DNA of 64,000 bases, from positions 33,864,694-33,928,693 of the forward strand of contig NC_065877.1 in NCBI RefSeq assembly GCF_933775445.1, in the 5' to 3' direction. Position 1 is the first letter of the stretch; every line of letters begins with the position of its first letter. The notes beneath the pieces are model-generated. The model did no database searches. It worked only from the letters and a program-made list of their open reading frames with translations, and was not told the DNA's origin. Position numbers and translations under genes: made by a program. The DNA comes from Argentina anserina. Its lineage: Eukaryota > Streptophyta > Magnoliopsida > Rosales > Rosaceae. Of the stretch, positions 35,405-47,400 are shown in pieces.

Positions 35405-36093
35405 CTACATTCAATTTGATGTTAATCATCTACATTTAATTTAATTTTTTTGAATAACATCTATATTTAATTTTTGACTTATGATATTTATCAAAAAAAT
35501 AAGGTAATCAATTAAATTATTTTATGCAATTTGATATCTCATTTTGTGATTTTCTAGCAATAATATAAAAGATAATTATCTATATTTGTAATTTAGAATA
35601 GATAAGTTAAAAATTGTTTTTTTTGGTAATTTCATATGCATTGACTAAGTCATAACTATATAGAAAAAAAATCTAAGTATTATTTTGAGATATATGAATA
35701 GAAGCTTTATATATATATTCTTTTTATAATAAAATTATAATAATTTCTTCTGATTTAAATTTGACTTAATCTCTATTTTAAATTTATTTTTATAAAAATC
35801 AAATCCCCTCAACTCATTTAATTCTAGGTTGATGTACCAGATTCGGTCTTCTCTCATCCCTCATGAACCACCCTAATTTTGAACTCTTCTACTCCAGAAA
35901 AACTTGGGTAAGCCCTGCCTTTGGCCTTCGATACCTTCGTCCCGCGCTAGCTCTCTGATCGACACCTTAAACCTCACCCATTATTAGTTGTAGATTTGTG
36001 TTTATAATATTGGTGGCAGACTGGCAGGTAATGGGTGAGATTGCTAATCGATATAGGTACGGTGGTTCTTGACCTGGTGAGGGTGTTGATCTT
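35405..36093. other. Spacer between LTR and copia elements
   Basis: About 690 bp, A/T-rich on the left and more balanced on the right. No gene motif is found. Confidence 0.4.
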
Positions 36094-36839
36094 TAGGTTG
36101 TGAGTGGATGGTAGTAGGTGAATGAAGAGATAGTGAAGGAAATCACGGGTAGTGGAGTGATTAGTGGAGTGATTAGTGTTTAGTGTGAATTAGTCTATAT
36201 ATATCATTGTAATCTGTATATGCAATCAATTAATTCAAGAGAAACAATCAGTATCTTACCACTTGGTATCAGAGCCTCCTGCTCTGTTCTTTCTTTCTTT
36301 TTTTTCCTTTTTCCGGCAGGTCGACCTCCGGCACCTCTCTGCTGCTTCTGCTTGGCCGCTCCGCACTCGGACTCGCCGCTCGACGTCGCCGTCGATCTTC
36401 CCCGGAGCTAATCGCCCATTGTCCCTCCAAAGTCGCTCTGTTCTTCCGGCTCCGTCGCTGTTTCTCCGAGACGCCATCCTCCGGTGGTCCCTCTCTTCCC
36501 GGATCTGCCTCTCCTCGGTGCTCTCTCTCCTCCAGTGGTCCGCTCCATCGATGAGACAATCCATCGTTGTCCCTCTCTCTCCTTTTTTTCACGAAAGTTT
36601 CGGCGAAAGTGCGAAACCCTTACATTTATCAACTCTCGATCCGACCCGACCCGGCCCGCTCTTGACCCGGCCCGCTCTCGACCCGACACGATCTGGTTCG
36701 ACCAGATTCTGTCGGTGCATATTCACCGTCAGTGCACGTGCACCTGTGACAGATTGTTCTCATTTTTTGTGTTTTTTTGCTGTCTAACTACATTGTTTCT
36801 TTTTCGATAGGTTCTGCACATGAAACTGAGGGTTCTCAG

Positions 36840-37346
36840 CTCCCTGAAGTTCCGACCTTCGAAGTATCTGTCAAAAGTTCTGACAGTGGTTCATTTGGGG
36901 GCACCAAACTCAACGGAACCAATTTTCGTAAATGGAAACGACTCGTGGCTGCTCATCTTCGAGGCATGCACAAGATGAGACATGTCACGGGCGTCACTAA
37001 GGCTCCTAGTCCTGAGGATATTGTTGCCTACAATAAATAGGACGACGACGATGGTCTTGTCATGTCCATCTTGTAGAAAGCTATGAATGATGAGATAGTT
37101 GATCTGGTGGAGGCATGTGCTACTGCACAGGGAATATGGGAGACACTGACTGGCTTATATACTAATAACTCTGATTTCATACAGGTTCATGAGTTAATGT
37201 GCACATCTTTGGCCATACACCAGGATGGACAACCGGTGGCGCATTATTTCACCAAGCTAAAAAATATTTGGACTGAGATTGATGTGAAACGTCCTTGCAT
37301 GATAAAAAAATCAAGAGGATATTGTTTGGTATCACAAGGAGAATGA
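36840..37346 (+). pseudogene. copia gag remnant
   Basis: The frame reads GGTKLNGTNFRKWKRLVAAH, then a stop at 37038-37040, then IVDLVEACATAQGIWETLTG and HYFTKLKNIWTEIDVKRP. These are typical plant copia gag (UBN2-type) segments. Frame is lost again near 37310. The zinc knuckle, protease and integrase that should follow are absent; the next recognisable part is reverse transcriptase at 37551. Confidence 0.8.
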
Positions 37347-37550
37347 GCTTGAACAAGTTCACCATTTCCTTAAAGGTCTTGACGCCAAGCATACTAGTGC
37401 GAAAGGCGAATTGCTCTGAATGACCGAACCACTTAGCCTACTCGCCGCTTTCACCTATATCCGAAAGGATGAGTCTCAGCAGGAGAGTATTCTTCCGGCA
37501 CCGGCTGTCATTTCCAGCCTTACTATCCACACCATAATCCAGATAGGTCA

Positions 37551-38918
37551 GTGAGCCGGTATAAAGCATGCCTAGTAGCAAAGGGGTTCACCCAGACATA
37601 TGGCATAGACAATGATGAGACATTTGCACCTGTTGCAAAGATAAACATTATTCAGGTATTACTTTCTTGTGCTACTAACTTAAATTGGCCACTTAGACAA
37701 TTTGATGTTAATAATGCATTCCTCCATGAAGAACTTACAGAAGAAGTGTACATGGATCTTCCGCCTGGATATGCATCTGCTTCTCCAAGTAAATTTGTAT
37801 GCAGATTGAGAAAGTCTTTGTATGGTCTTAAACAGTCACATCGTGCTTAGTTTGGAAGATTCTCACAATTCATGACGAAAATTGGCTACAGACAGAGTAA
37901 CTCAGACCACACATTATTTCTCAGACATCAACAAGGAAAGGTAACAGCCCTAATTATATAAGTTGATGATATGGTAGTTACTGGGAACGATATTGTTGAG
38001 GTGGATAGATTACAGAAACAGCTTGCCACAGAGTTTGAGATGAAGGACTTAGGTACACTCAAGTACTTCTTAGGCATTGAAGTAGCCCGGGGTAGTGATG
38101 GTATCTATTTGTGTCAGAGGAAGTACATCTTTGATCTACTAACAGAGACAGGTATGTTGGACTGCACTCCTATTGATACTCCTATCGAGCAAAACCATCG
38201 GTTAGCAGAGTATCCAGATCAAGTCCCTATTGACAAACCTCGTTATCAGAGGCTAGTTGGCCGTCTGATTTATCTATAACATACCAGACCAGATGTTGCG
38301 TATGCAGTAAGTGTAGTAAGTCAGTTCATGCATAATTCCAGCGAGGACCACATGGATGTTGTTTTAAGGATCTTGAGGTACTTTAAGTCAGCTCCGGGGA
38401 GAGGAGTAATGTTCTCTAATCACAATAAAATCCTTGAAATTTGTGGTTTCACAGATGCAGACTGGGATGGAAATATTACAGATCGGAGATCCACATCAGG
38501 GTACTTTACCTTTGTTGGGGGTAATCTTGTTACATGGAAGAGTAAGAAACAAAAGGTGGTAGCTCGATCTAGTGCTGAAGCAGAGTACAGAGGTATGGCT
38601 CAGGGAGTATGCGAATTGTTATGGCTTAGAAACTTGCTACAAGATTTGGGTATTAAACCTAAATGTGCTATGCAGCTGTACTGTGACAACAAGGCAGCTA
38701 TTGATATTTCACAGAATCATGTACAACATGATCGTACAAAACATGTGGAGGTTGATCGTCACTTTATAAAGGAAAAGCTAGACGCGAAGATCATTGGTTT
38801 TCTTTTTATTCATACAGATGAGAAACTTGTCGATATGCTCACAAAAGGAGTATCTAAAAAAACTTTTTATGACTCACTTGGCAAGTTGGGCATGGTTGAT
38901 ATGTATGCGCCAACTTGA
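37551..38918 (+). pseudogene. copia reverse transcriptase and RNase H remnant
   Basis: Reading frame 37551-38918 holds YKACLVAKGFTQTYGIDNDE, FDVNNAFLHEEL, LRKSLYGLKQ, the active-site region VDDMVVTG (usually YVDDM; here preceded by a stop), FLGIEVARG, then RNase H motifs FTDADWDGN, SSAEAEYRGMA and DNKAAIDISQN, ending TKGVSKKTFYDSLGKLGM. In-frame stops occur near 37848, 37959 and 38277, so it is not translatable. Integrase and the first third of RT are deleted. Confidence 0.88.
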
Positions 38919-39083
38919 GGGGGAGTGTGAGTGGAGGATAATAGGTGAATGAAGAGATAGTGGAGGAAATCACGGGTAATGGAGTGATTAGTGATTAGTG
39001 TGAATTAGTCTATATATACCATTGTAATATGTATATACAATCAATTAATTCAAGAGAAACAATCAGTATCTTACCACTCAGGT

Positions 39084-40001
39084 TACATTGACAATTTGAG
39101 GTTGGGGTGGCTTGATTTTGAGGAATAGGATTTTTGCTGGGAGTATGTTATTAAGGAGATAGGTTTAGGATGAGTTGTGTGTGGTTTAAGGTTTAGATTT
39201 TGAACATGGCCACATGGGGGAGAAGAGTTCCACCGATGTTATCTGGGTTCATTGAATTTTTTTTTTTTAAAGAGGGCTCATTGAACTTAGATGAGTTATG
39301 GTTGATCTTTTCAGTTTTATTTTTTAGAGATCAAGTTATGGTCAGTAAATTTACTTCTCTCCCGTTGGGTTGTTTACAAGAAATGAAGATCGATGTTTTG
39401 TTTGGTTTTCATTTGCTAGAGATTTTGGGCTTTACCTAAAACCTCATTTAATATAAACAATCCATTTAGAACGGTAAGGATCAACCTCATAAATGGCATC
39501 GTCTTTGATTCGAATATCCTAGATTCACAATTTTGTTTTTACTTTAAAAGTCAAAATAAGAATTGATGATGAGTCATGGGAGAGATGGAAGTTCCGTAAC
39601 GATTGCATTGATTTTTGGTATAAAAATAAAAACCCCTCGTGGCCAAAATCAAACACTATTAATTAACATTCTAATTTGATCATGTCCTTCGACTTCCAAA
39701 CGTCTTCGACACTTTTGTTGTCAATGTATTTGGATGATCTTATCATCCCCTGTATTCCCATAAAATTTGTTGGGTCTGACTCCTCCTTTAGCTTATAGCA
39801 TCTATGATAAATCCATAAACTTGATATGGAGTACTCTCTCTAGCTTAGCTCTCGATTATTTCATTTTTGTCAACTTCAAATAAACCTCTGCAGACCAGTA
39901 CTACTAGCTCCTTCGTTTTCTCAGCCACATCAAAATCTGAGAAACTTAAGTTTTTCAAAACTCAAACCCAGCCGGCAACTCCCTATCAGATTTCTTCTAA
40001 C
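39084..40001. other. Spacer and PI-PLC-like upstream region
   Basis: About 900 bp without a recognisable gene; the last 150 bp are the leader of the PI-PLC-like gene. An in-frame TTG at 39867 is not a likely start. Confidence 0.4.
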
Positions 40002-43000
40002 ATGAAGACAACTCGCCGCAGCTTCCTTCTGGTTTTAGTTCTAGTTACGGCACTTGCTACGTTTTCATGTATCGTCATGGCTTGCTCCGATGGACAGTGC
40101 AAGGTTTGCACCTCCCTTGTCTTCTCATTCTTCTTGGTTACAATCATAATGATAAGTTTTTCAAAGGATATAACTTGGTTCGAACGTGGTATACGTAGCT
40201 CTTAGATCAGTGCTCGGTGGACGGAGACTGTGCGGCGGGGCTTTACTGTTTCGGTTGCGCTTTGGAGTATTCAGGCTCCAAATGTGTGAGATCAACCACC
40301 ACCAACCAATTCCAGCTTTTGGTACGTTACTCTCTCTTTAGTCTTTATGGACACAAACACAGACACACACGAGTTAGTGAGTCACACTCTTTTGTCTTTG
40401 TTTAGTTTCCAACTCTCCACAACGTACGATTGCCCATCAAACTGAAAATAGCGACTTTTCGGGGCAAGTTCCACCAGTAGAGAAAACTATAAGGACTTCT
40501 CGTCACATATAGGCTTTGTCAAAAATGGACTCGTAGCCATGTTTATGTTAAATTCAGTAGCACTCAAAATCTAGGGTTAGCAGCTGTTTCACTATTTCAT
40601 GTTGCCGAAATTACCGATTAGATTTCACGTGGTAGAGTTAGCAATCAGATAAACTCATACAGCATGTTTGGTTTTGTTAATCCATCTTGATTTAAGAGTT
40701 TCTAGCTTCCCCGTCGATGAGGTAATTGAGGTTAAACTTAAGGACAGATTATTCTGGATCCGGGCAATATAAAGGCGAAGCATCGATCTATCATTACATC
40801 ACTGGATCGATTTAGTCCTAGTTACATCTGTTTCTATCGGAAAACCATAGATTTCGTGGTCACTTGTTTTATTAATTATATCACATACTTGGTGATGATA
40901 ACTTGCGCTTTTGTATGATTTATCAAATAGATGTGCCAAATGATATGCCTATACCGTCTTACCTTAGTTTGTGAGATCAGAACACCTATGAAGCATGGAT
41001 ACAAGAAAAATTGGGTGTGTATGTATCGTACCCGTGTCAGATACGGGTACGGTTTGGATACGCCATATCCACGTATCCATGAACGAAAAAATGTATCCTA
41101 ACTATATAGTGTAAAGTCAACTCAATGGATACGATCCGAACAAGATTTGGATACGTTTCAGACTCTTCCCAAAGCTAATGAAAGGAAATTTCAAATTGGA
41201 GATGGAAGAGTAGAACTGGGCTCACCTTAAAGGATAAATTGAGTTTACTGGAACTCCAAAATGATGCCAAGGAGGAAGGAGAACATCAACGGTAACACGG
41301 CGGTGGTTAAAGGAAACTCGGGTTAAGCATCAATTAATGGAACTGATGGTAGAATCAAATTGAGAGGAAGAAATCGAAATTAATCTTACCAGTTATGGCC
41401 AGAGAAGATCCGCTCTGCTTCACTTACCGATTTGGAGAAAACAAGAACAAGTGTACGGTTTGCTGGTATGGTTGGAAAGAAAGATTGAGATAGAGGTGGT
41501 GGTGGGATTTCATGAGTCACACTTGCCTTGGCGGCGGTGCTAGGCAGTGCTGAAGATATTGACGGTGGTTCGGTGGGAGAGAAAAGTGAGACTCTCTCTC
41601 TCTCTGTTGTCGTAGAAGAGAAGAAGAGGAAGTGATGATGTGGCCATCTTGGCATTAAATAAGTGGATTTTGGGTTGAAAGCTTGGGCTCGGGTCAAAAA
41701 GAGAGAAGACTTGGGCTTCTCCCAATTGGTTTTGAGCAACCCAAGACTAAAAAATAGTTTTAGAAAATTTTTAATCAAATTCTAGAATTTACATATTTAT
41801 ATATTAAATCTTATTTTACAAAACGTATTCAAAGAACTACATACTAAAAAAAGCGTATCTCCATATCATGTCGTACCGTACCCGTACTAGTGCATCATAG
41901 CTGAATACATGACATGTCCCCAGATATTGTTTGCTATTACAAACTCGGTACCTGTTTTTTTTTTCTTTTCTTCCAGCACCGGCCACTGCTAATATCAAGT
42001 AGTACTGAAGTAACATTTGCTTAATTTTTTGTGGATTTACAGAATAATTCTCTACCATTCAACAAATATGCATTTTTGACAACCCACAATGCTTTTGCTA
42101 TCGACGGAGAACCATCTCATACTGGAATCCCTCGCCTTACCTTCACAAATCAAGAAGACACTGTCACTCAACAACTGAATAATGGAGTTAGAGCCCTAAT
42201 GCTTGATACCTATGATTTTGATGATAATATCTGGTTGTGTCATTCCTTCAAAGGAAAATGCCATGACTACACTGCATTTGTAAGCAAACCCAAACTTCCT
42301 AATTTCACTTTCGTATCAGTACGTACATGTTGCCATTTTGTGTTGCTTATTAGTTATCTCAAATCTGCAGGAGCCAGCTCTAGATACACTGAACGAAATC
42401 CAAGCATTTTTATCAGCAAACCCAAAAGAAATCGTGACATTGATATTAGAGGACTATGTTGAAGCTCCAAACGGATTGACAAATGTTTTCAAAGCTGCTG
42501 GATTGATGAAATACTGGTTTCCGGTTTCAAAAATGCCCAAAAGTGGCCAGGATTGGCCGCTGGTTAGCGATATGGTTGCCAATAACCAAAGGCTACTCGT
42601 ATTCACTTCAAAACAAGAGAAGGAACAATCTGAAGGGATTGCATACCAGTGGAACTACATGGTTGAAAACCAGTGTAAGAACCAACTGAAAACGAATCAA
42701 CTAGGGACTTTTTTTTTCGGTTGGTTCAGTGCTATTGTATCATTTCTGTGTCTAACTTACTAAAGAGCACAAAATTTTGCAGATGGAAATGATGGAATGA
42801 AAGCGGGAAGCTGTTCAAACAGAGCTGAATCGTCGCCTCTAAATGACAAGACTAAATCATTGGTGTTGGTTAACTATTTTGGATCGGTTCCTATTAAGCA
42901 GCTCTCATGTGAATTCAATTCTGAGGATTTGGTTAGCATGCTTAACACTTGTTATGGTGCTGCTGGAAACCGATGGGCGAATTTTGTCGCGGTTGATTTT

Positions 43001-43354
43001 TACAAAGTAATGTACATACTTCATCTCTTGGTTTAGTGATTATTGACCACCCGAAGATCGATAATGTAATCGGAGTTCACATTTCTGTTGGTTTTGTGAT
43101 GCAGAGGAGTGCAGGCGGAGGATCGTTTCAAGCTACAGACACACTCAATGGAGAACTAATATGCGGATGTAGTGATGTCCATGCATGTGTGGTAAGCTAT
43201 GAAATATTATTCCTCACCGTATTCCATTTCATCATCTGATATAATTGACGAGCAATTAGAAGGGAGCAAAAAGATGGTCGTGAAGATTATCACTCAGCTA
43301 ATTGTGGTTCTTTCTTGCTTGCAGACTGGGTCAATTACACCCTGCAAGGTATAG
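40002..43354 (+). CDS. PI-PLC X-domain-like secreted protein
   Basis: Seven exons: 40002-40103, 40199-40321, 42043-42279, 42371-42674, 42783-43006, 43105-43191 and 43325-43354, giving 368 residues. A signal peptide (RSFLLVLVLVTALATFS) is followed by a Cys-rich segment CSDGQC...CSVDGDCAAGLYC. The X-domain-like core has KYAFLTTHNAF (His about 90) and DNIWLCHSFKG (His about 142), the two positions used by bacterial-type PI-PLCs. It continues IVTLILEDYVEAPNGL, WFPVSKMPKSGQDWP, RLLVFTSKQ and YQWNYMVENQY. Plant relatives such as At1g49740 and At5g67130 are secreted or membrane-bound PLC-like phosphodiesterases without a C2 domain; substrate is uncertain. Exon 2 uses the acceptor ATACGTAG/CTC, which keeps frame, rather than the CTCTTAG seven bases later. 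The last exon is only 30 nt. Intron 2 (1.7 kb) carries a hAT-like insertion. Confidence 0.9.
40986..41900. mobile_element. hAT-like insertion in PI-PLC intron 2
   Basis: The ends are CTATGAAGCATG and the inverse of CTATGATGCACT. The 8-bp flanks CAGAACAC and CTGAATAC agree at six positions, suggesting an old hAT duplication. Words such as GATACGGGTACGG occur near both ends in inverse orientation. Inside, a minus-strand frame (41778-41386) of 130 codons is rich in Ser/Pro and ends by a splice-donor-like GGTAAG, which may be a captured first exon. Confidence 0.5.
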
Positions 43355-44438
43355 AAGGGAGCGTGCAGGGTGTAGAAGGGAGCGTTGTAATCTATCAATA
43401 AGCTTATCACGCATATGTATTCTCTCCTAACAATCAGAATCAGATATATTACTCACATTTTGGTTATTCTTCACTTATGAGAAATCGAACGCGAAAATAA
43501 TAGAGACGAACAAAAAAATATCTTCATTCTGTTGCCGGGACTTGAACCCGGGTCTTTCGGGTGAGAGCCGAATATCCTGACCAACTAGACTACATAAAAC
43601 TAAATGTTATTTACATACAATTCTAATTCTGGGCCGGGCTTCTCTCTGTCAATCAGGACATTACGACGGATAGCAATATTTTCCCAGAACCAGAATAGGA
43701 AGATCCCATAAGTAAAGAAACAGATGAATTCAATGTGGTTTGTCTAGTGGAACTATGTTAGTTTAGGGAAAACACTGCAAGGGGATTCTCCTAGAAATAG
43801 GATCGAGGTTCTTGTTTGAACCTCAAGCTTGCGAAAAGGTAAATCCCTTAAGAAGGGCCATAATTTACTCGCAACCTTAGAGTGATAATTTATCCAGCTA
43901 TCATTTTAATGTAACTAAAAAGAAAACAAATATCGGCTAGAACAAACACAACTAGAACATTCAAACAAATTTATCTTGGTTGTTCTGCTTCAAATGATGA
44001 ACAATTTTTCATTTTTCAGTGGATGGAATTTAGAAAATAGTGAACCTTCTACTAGTGTATACTTGGTGGATTTTGTGGAATGCAGGTCATTAAGGTATTT
44101 GGAGATAACTTTTTAATATACATGAACATGTACGGTTGGATGAGCATTTAATACTTATGTGCAGGTCTCTAAAGGTCTCAAATATATTATAGTACATTTC
44201 GAATGTTCCATGTTGTGTTGTGCAAACAATGGGCTACAAATGAAAGAGTTGAGATAGTTAAATAATCCTTTCGTTCAGTATAATGGGAATCAACCACTAC
44301 TAACTAGTACTAGATGACCTCTAGAAAACCTTGGTTAGTCGAGGTTGTGTCTCTACCAATAATTGAGTAATGCTTAGCTACATTTACATCCAAAACCAGT
44401 TCCATCTATTTTCATTTGTTTAAGCTTTTTTTTTAATT
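43355..44438. other. PI-PLC 3' flank and spacer
   Basis: About 1.1 kb. The phrase TAGAAGGGAGCGT is tandemly repeated right after the stop codon (43352-43385). A degenerate tRNA-Glu lies at 43527-43599. Nothing else is recognisable. Confidence 0.45.
43527..43599 (-). pseudogene. tRNA-Glu (CTC) pseudogene
   Basis: On the minus strand TAGTCTAGTTGGTCAGGATA is a D arm, TTCGGCTCTCACCCGAA an anticodon arm with anticodon CTC, and CCCGGGTTCAAGTCCCGG a T arm with an intact B box. The acceptor stem has decayed: TTTTATG against CAACAGA leaves two mismatches in the middle. The internal promoter is intact, so transcription is possible, but a stable tRNA is doubtful. Confidence 0.75.
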
Positions 44439-44443
44439 GAAAG

Positions 44444-47400
44444 TGTAATAACCTGAATTTCGTTATTCATTTCTTGTAATTTATTGGAGTATAATGAAAT
44501 AATATTTTGGTTATATCCATACTCTATGCCTTTTAAATAGTCTTCATTCAAAGTAGAAATTAGTTCGAGAACCAATAAGTCGTTTTACTATTTAATTCAT
44601 TGACTCGAGAGTTGACTTTTAACCCGTCACTCGTTCTAGGAAACTTCATTTATGAAAATTGTAGAGCTTGTCAAAAAGAGTTCAAAGACATTCAACACAT
44701 AATTTTAAGAAGTCGGAGGAACGAGAAATTAATTACAAAAGTTTGTTGGTGAAAAAGGTATTACGGGAAAAGAAAATTAGAAACTATGGAAATATCTAAT
44801 TAACCTTATCATCTCTTCTTTTCCCACCAAAGCTTCCCACCGAACTGATATTTTCCTTTCTTCTTTTCACCCAGCCGAGTCCCCCTCTTCACTCACCAAA
44901 ACTCTCTCTTTCTTCATTTCTTCTTCTTCTCTCTTTTCCTCATTCTTTCTTCTCAGATCGGCAAACCATCATTTCACCAAACTCTCTCTTCTTCCATAGT
45001 TCTCTACTGTTGCTGGTCACTGTGGAATCACACTGAAGTGGTCTTCAAGCTTGGAGTGGGGGGCGCACCCAGCTTCGCCACATGGAAGCTGCACCAGTAA
45101 CTGAAGCTCCTTCCCTTGTCTCCACCACTGTGGGTTTCTGTCACAATTAAGTCATAGGGCTCAAGGTCACTAGGACATTGAGCCTTGCAGTCTTGGCTCA
45201 AGTCCCTTCAAGTTAGGGAGGTTGTTGTGAGCTGCATCACGAGCTTGTTGTAGCAGCATTTGGGAAGGACACACAGCTGAGTCTCTGACAGCTTTTCAGT
45301 CAACTAGACAGTCATTAAAGTGAGAGTCATTTCCACAATCATTTGGTTAGTTAGACTTGTAGATTTTGGGATTCTTTTTGTTGAGATGTGGGTAGAAGTG
45401 TGGTGTTGCTGAGTTGGAGTTAGTTTGGTGATGTTTTGGTGGATGTGTTGATAAAAGTTGAGATTTTGGGGGTTTTTTGTTGTGTAAAAGAGGGGAATTT
45501 GTGTTGTGCTTAGCCGGTTTGTTTTCCACTGTTATTTTGTTTGTTTTGGTTAGAACCGTGAGGCAGTGAGTTACTAAATTTATTAATTGGCTTTGAGTTG
45601 GGGGATTTATGAGTCTAGTGGTTGTAGGTTTGTGGTAGATTGTGAAGTTGTTATTTGTGCAGTGGATTAGGTTCTTGTTGGTGTATTGGGACAGTTGAGA
45701 GAAAGAGAGAGGCCGAGATAGTAGTGTTAGGGGAGTAAGGGAGCAGTATGAGTTGTTAAGGGTGTTGGAAGTGGTGTAGAGAGAGAGTGAAAGCACCAAA
45801 CGTTTGGTTTGGGTGGCCTTAGTAGTTTTGAGGTTTTGTTGAGTTGTTTAGCGTTTTGAACTCAATTGTTACTAAGTGAGATTTGTGTCAGTTAGGTACT
45901 TGGAGTTCATCGAAGCGCATAAGTAAACTCATTTGGAGTTACAAGTTGAAAAGCGGGAGTGAAAATGTGAGTAAACCTCACGTTTGGTCTAGCTACCCTT
46001 GGCGGTAACTAGATGTGTGAACTTACATTTTGTATTTTTACTTGTTGTGTGATTGAACTATAAATGTGTATATATTTGGTGATTTATGTACGTATATCTA
46101 AATGGTAATAGGATATGCATATATTTATCACTAAGTATATAAAGCTATTATGTTTGTAAAATATATTGTGTATTTTTAGTTGGTTTATATTAATCGTGGA
46201 GGATGAGATCGAGAGAGAATAAAATGTACATCTCGGTAAATTGGAGGTTTGTGGAGGATAATAGTATCGTGGAAGTGTTGTATGTTTTGTTTGATCGGAA
46301 AGGAAGAAAATGTGTCTTTCAGTATTATTGATAATGTTGTTTGTTTTGTTTGACTGGAAGTGAATAAAATGTACCTTTCAGCATTATTGAATTATATTGT
46401 TGTTATGTTGTTACCGGAAGGGAAAAAATGTACCTTCAAGTATGATTGTTGCGTGTGTGATTTGGTGGGTTGTGGTATTGTCTTTGTGGCGGCCTTTTGA
46501 GACAAAAGACTTTGTGTGAGTTGTTCTGCCTTAGTGGCGGCCAGTTTGGCAAAAGAACATAAATACATATTGATGAGCACATTATATATCATATTATTCT
46601 CCCTTATTTATATTTGTTAGTGACTCATTTTTATTAGTTTGAGTCATTTAGTTTGATATTGTATCCTTATAAGTATTTGTCTTACATAAATAAAAAGTGA
46701 AAGATATTGAAGCAATTTATCTATTTTCATGTGATAAATTGAGTCCTTGATTTAACATGAGTGTTTTTCCATTTTAATAAGCAAATAAGTTCACCACATT
46801 CTTCTTGTTCCCATAACATGTGTAGCCTACAATTGATAGAATGCATTCTCATTGCATTAAGTGTGTTGTATTGAAAATATTACCTTAGCCATCAATTGTT
46901 GAATTTACTTTTGCTTGTTTAAATCATAGATACATACATAAAAATGGAAGCTAGCTAGAGCATGAAGGATGCATGAGATAATCTCTCATGAACTAAGGTG
47001 GCTAGAAGCAAGCTTGCTTGAAAAGAATGAATTAACTTTTCACTCTTTCAAAGATTTTGTTCTTAGCATTCATCTTTTCCACATGAAAATTAAGAGAGAG
47101 AGAGAGCAAATGAAATTTGATGAAGAGATGAGTGATGTATGTAAGCATTTATGAGTGAAGACTTACTACCATCAAGCTTGAGAATTTCGAGATGGAGCTA
47201 TAGTGAAGATCTTTGTTCCCCTATAAATACATGTTGTTTCATGAGAATAAAAAGAGGAGAGTGAGGAGAATTTGAGAGACACATTATTGCTCTTTGTTCT
47301 TCCATTTTCTTAGTTATTTTCCTATGTTGCATTTTATAGTTTTGAGCATGTGTTTTAGTTAGTATTATGTATTGCTAAATTTCCTTAATTAAGGTTAAGG

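Larger units (their letters stand above)
36099..39078 (+). mobile_element. Internally deleted Ty1/copia retrotransposon
   Basis: Both LTRs are present: 36099-36263 (165 bp) and 38926-39078 (153 bp), each starting TGTGAGTGG and ending ATCAGTATCTTACCACT. The primer site TGGTATCAGAGC (complement of the initiator tRNA-Met 3' end) follows the left LTR directly. The polypurine tract GAGGGGGAG precedes the right one. Flanks TAGGT (36094-36098) and CAGGT (39079-39083) form a target duplication with one mismatch. The left LTR has a 12-bp duplication (GTGGAGTGATTA) that the right one lacks, plus roughly ten other differences by eye. A GC-rich leader (about 36276-36800) precedes gag. Confidence 0.9.

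Noticed and set aside
36263..36810. Several overlapping long frames on both strands
   Set aside because: They arise from the GC-rich leader of the copia element. All overlap one another and none has a domain.
39867..40001. Longer N-terminus for the PI-PLC-like gene
   Set aside because: It would start at TTG. The ATG at 40002 opens a proper signal peptide.
45347..45799. 150-codon minus-strand frame
   Set aside because: Low-complexity Thr/Asn/Ser composition, lies inside an LTR, and has no family motif.
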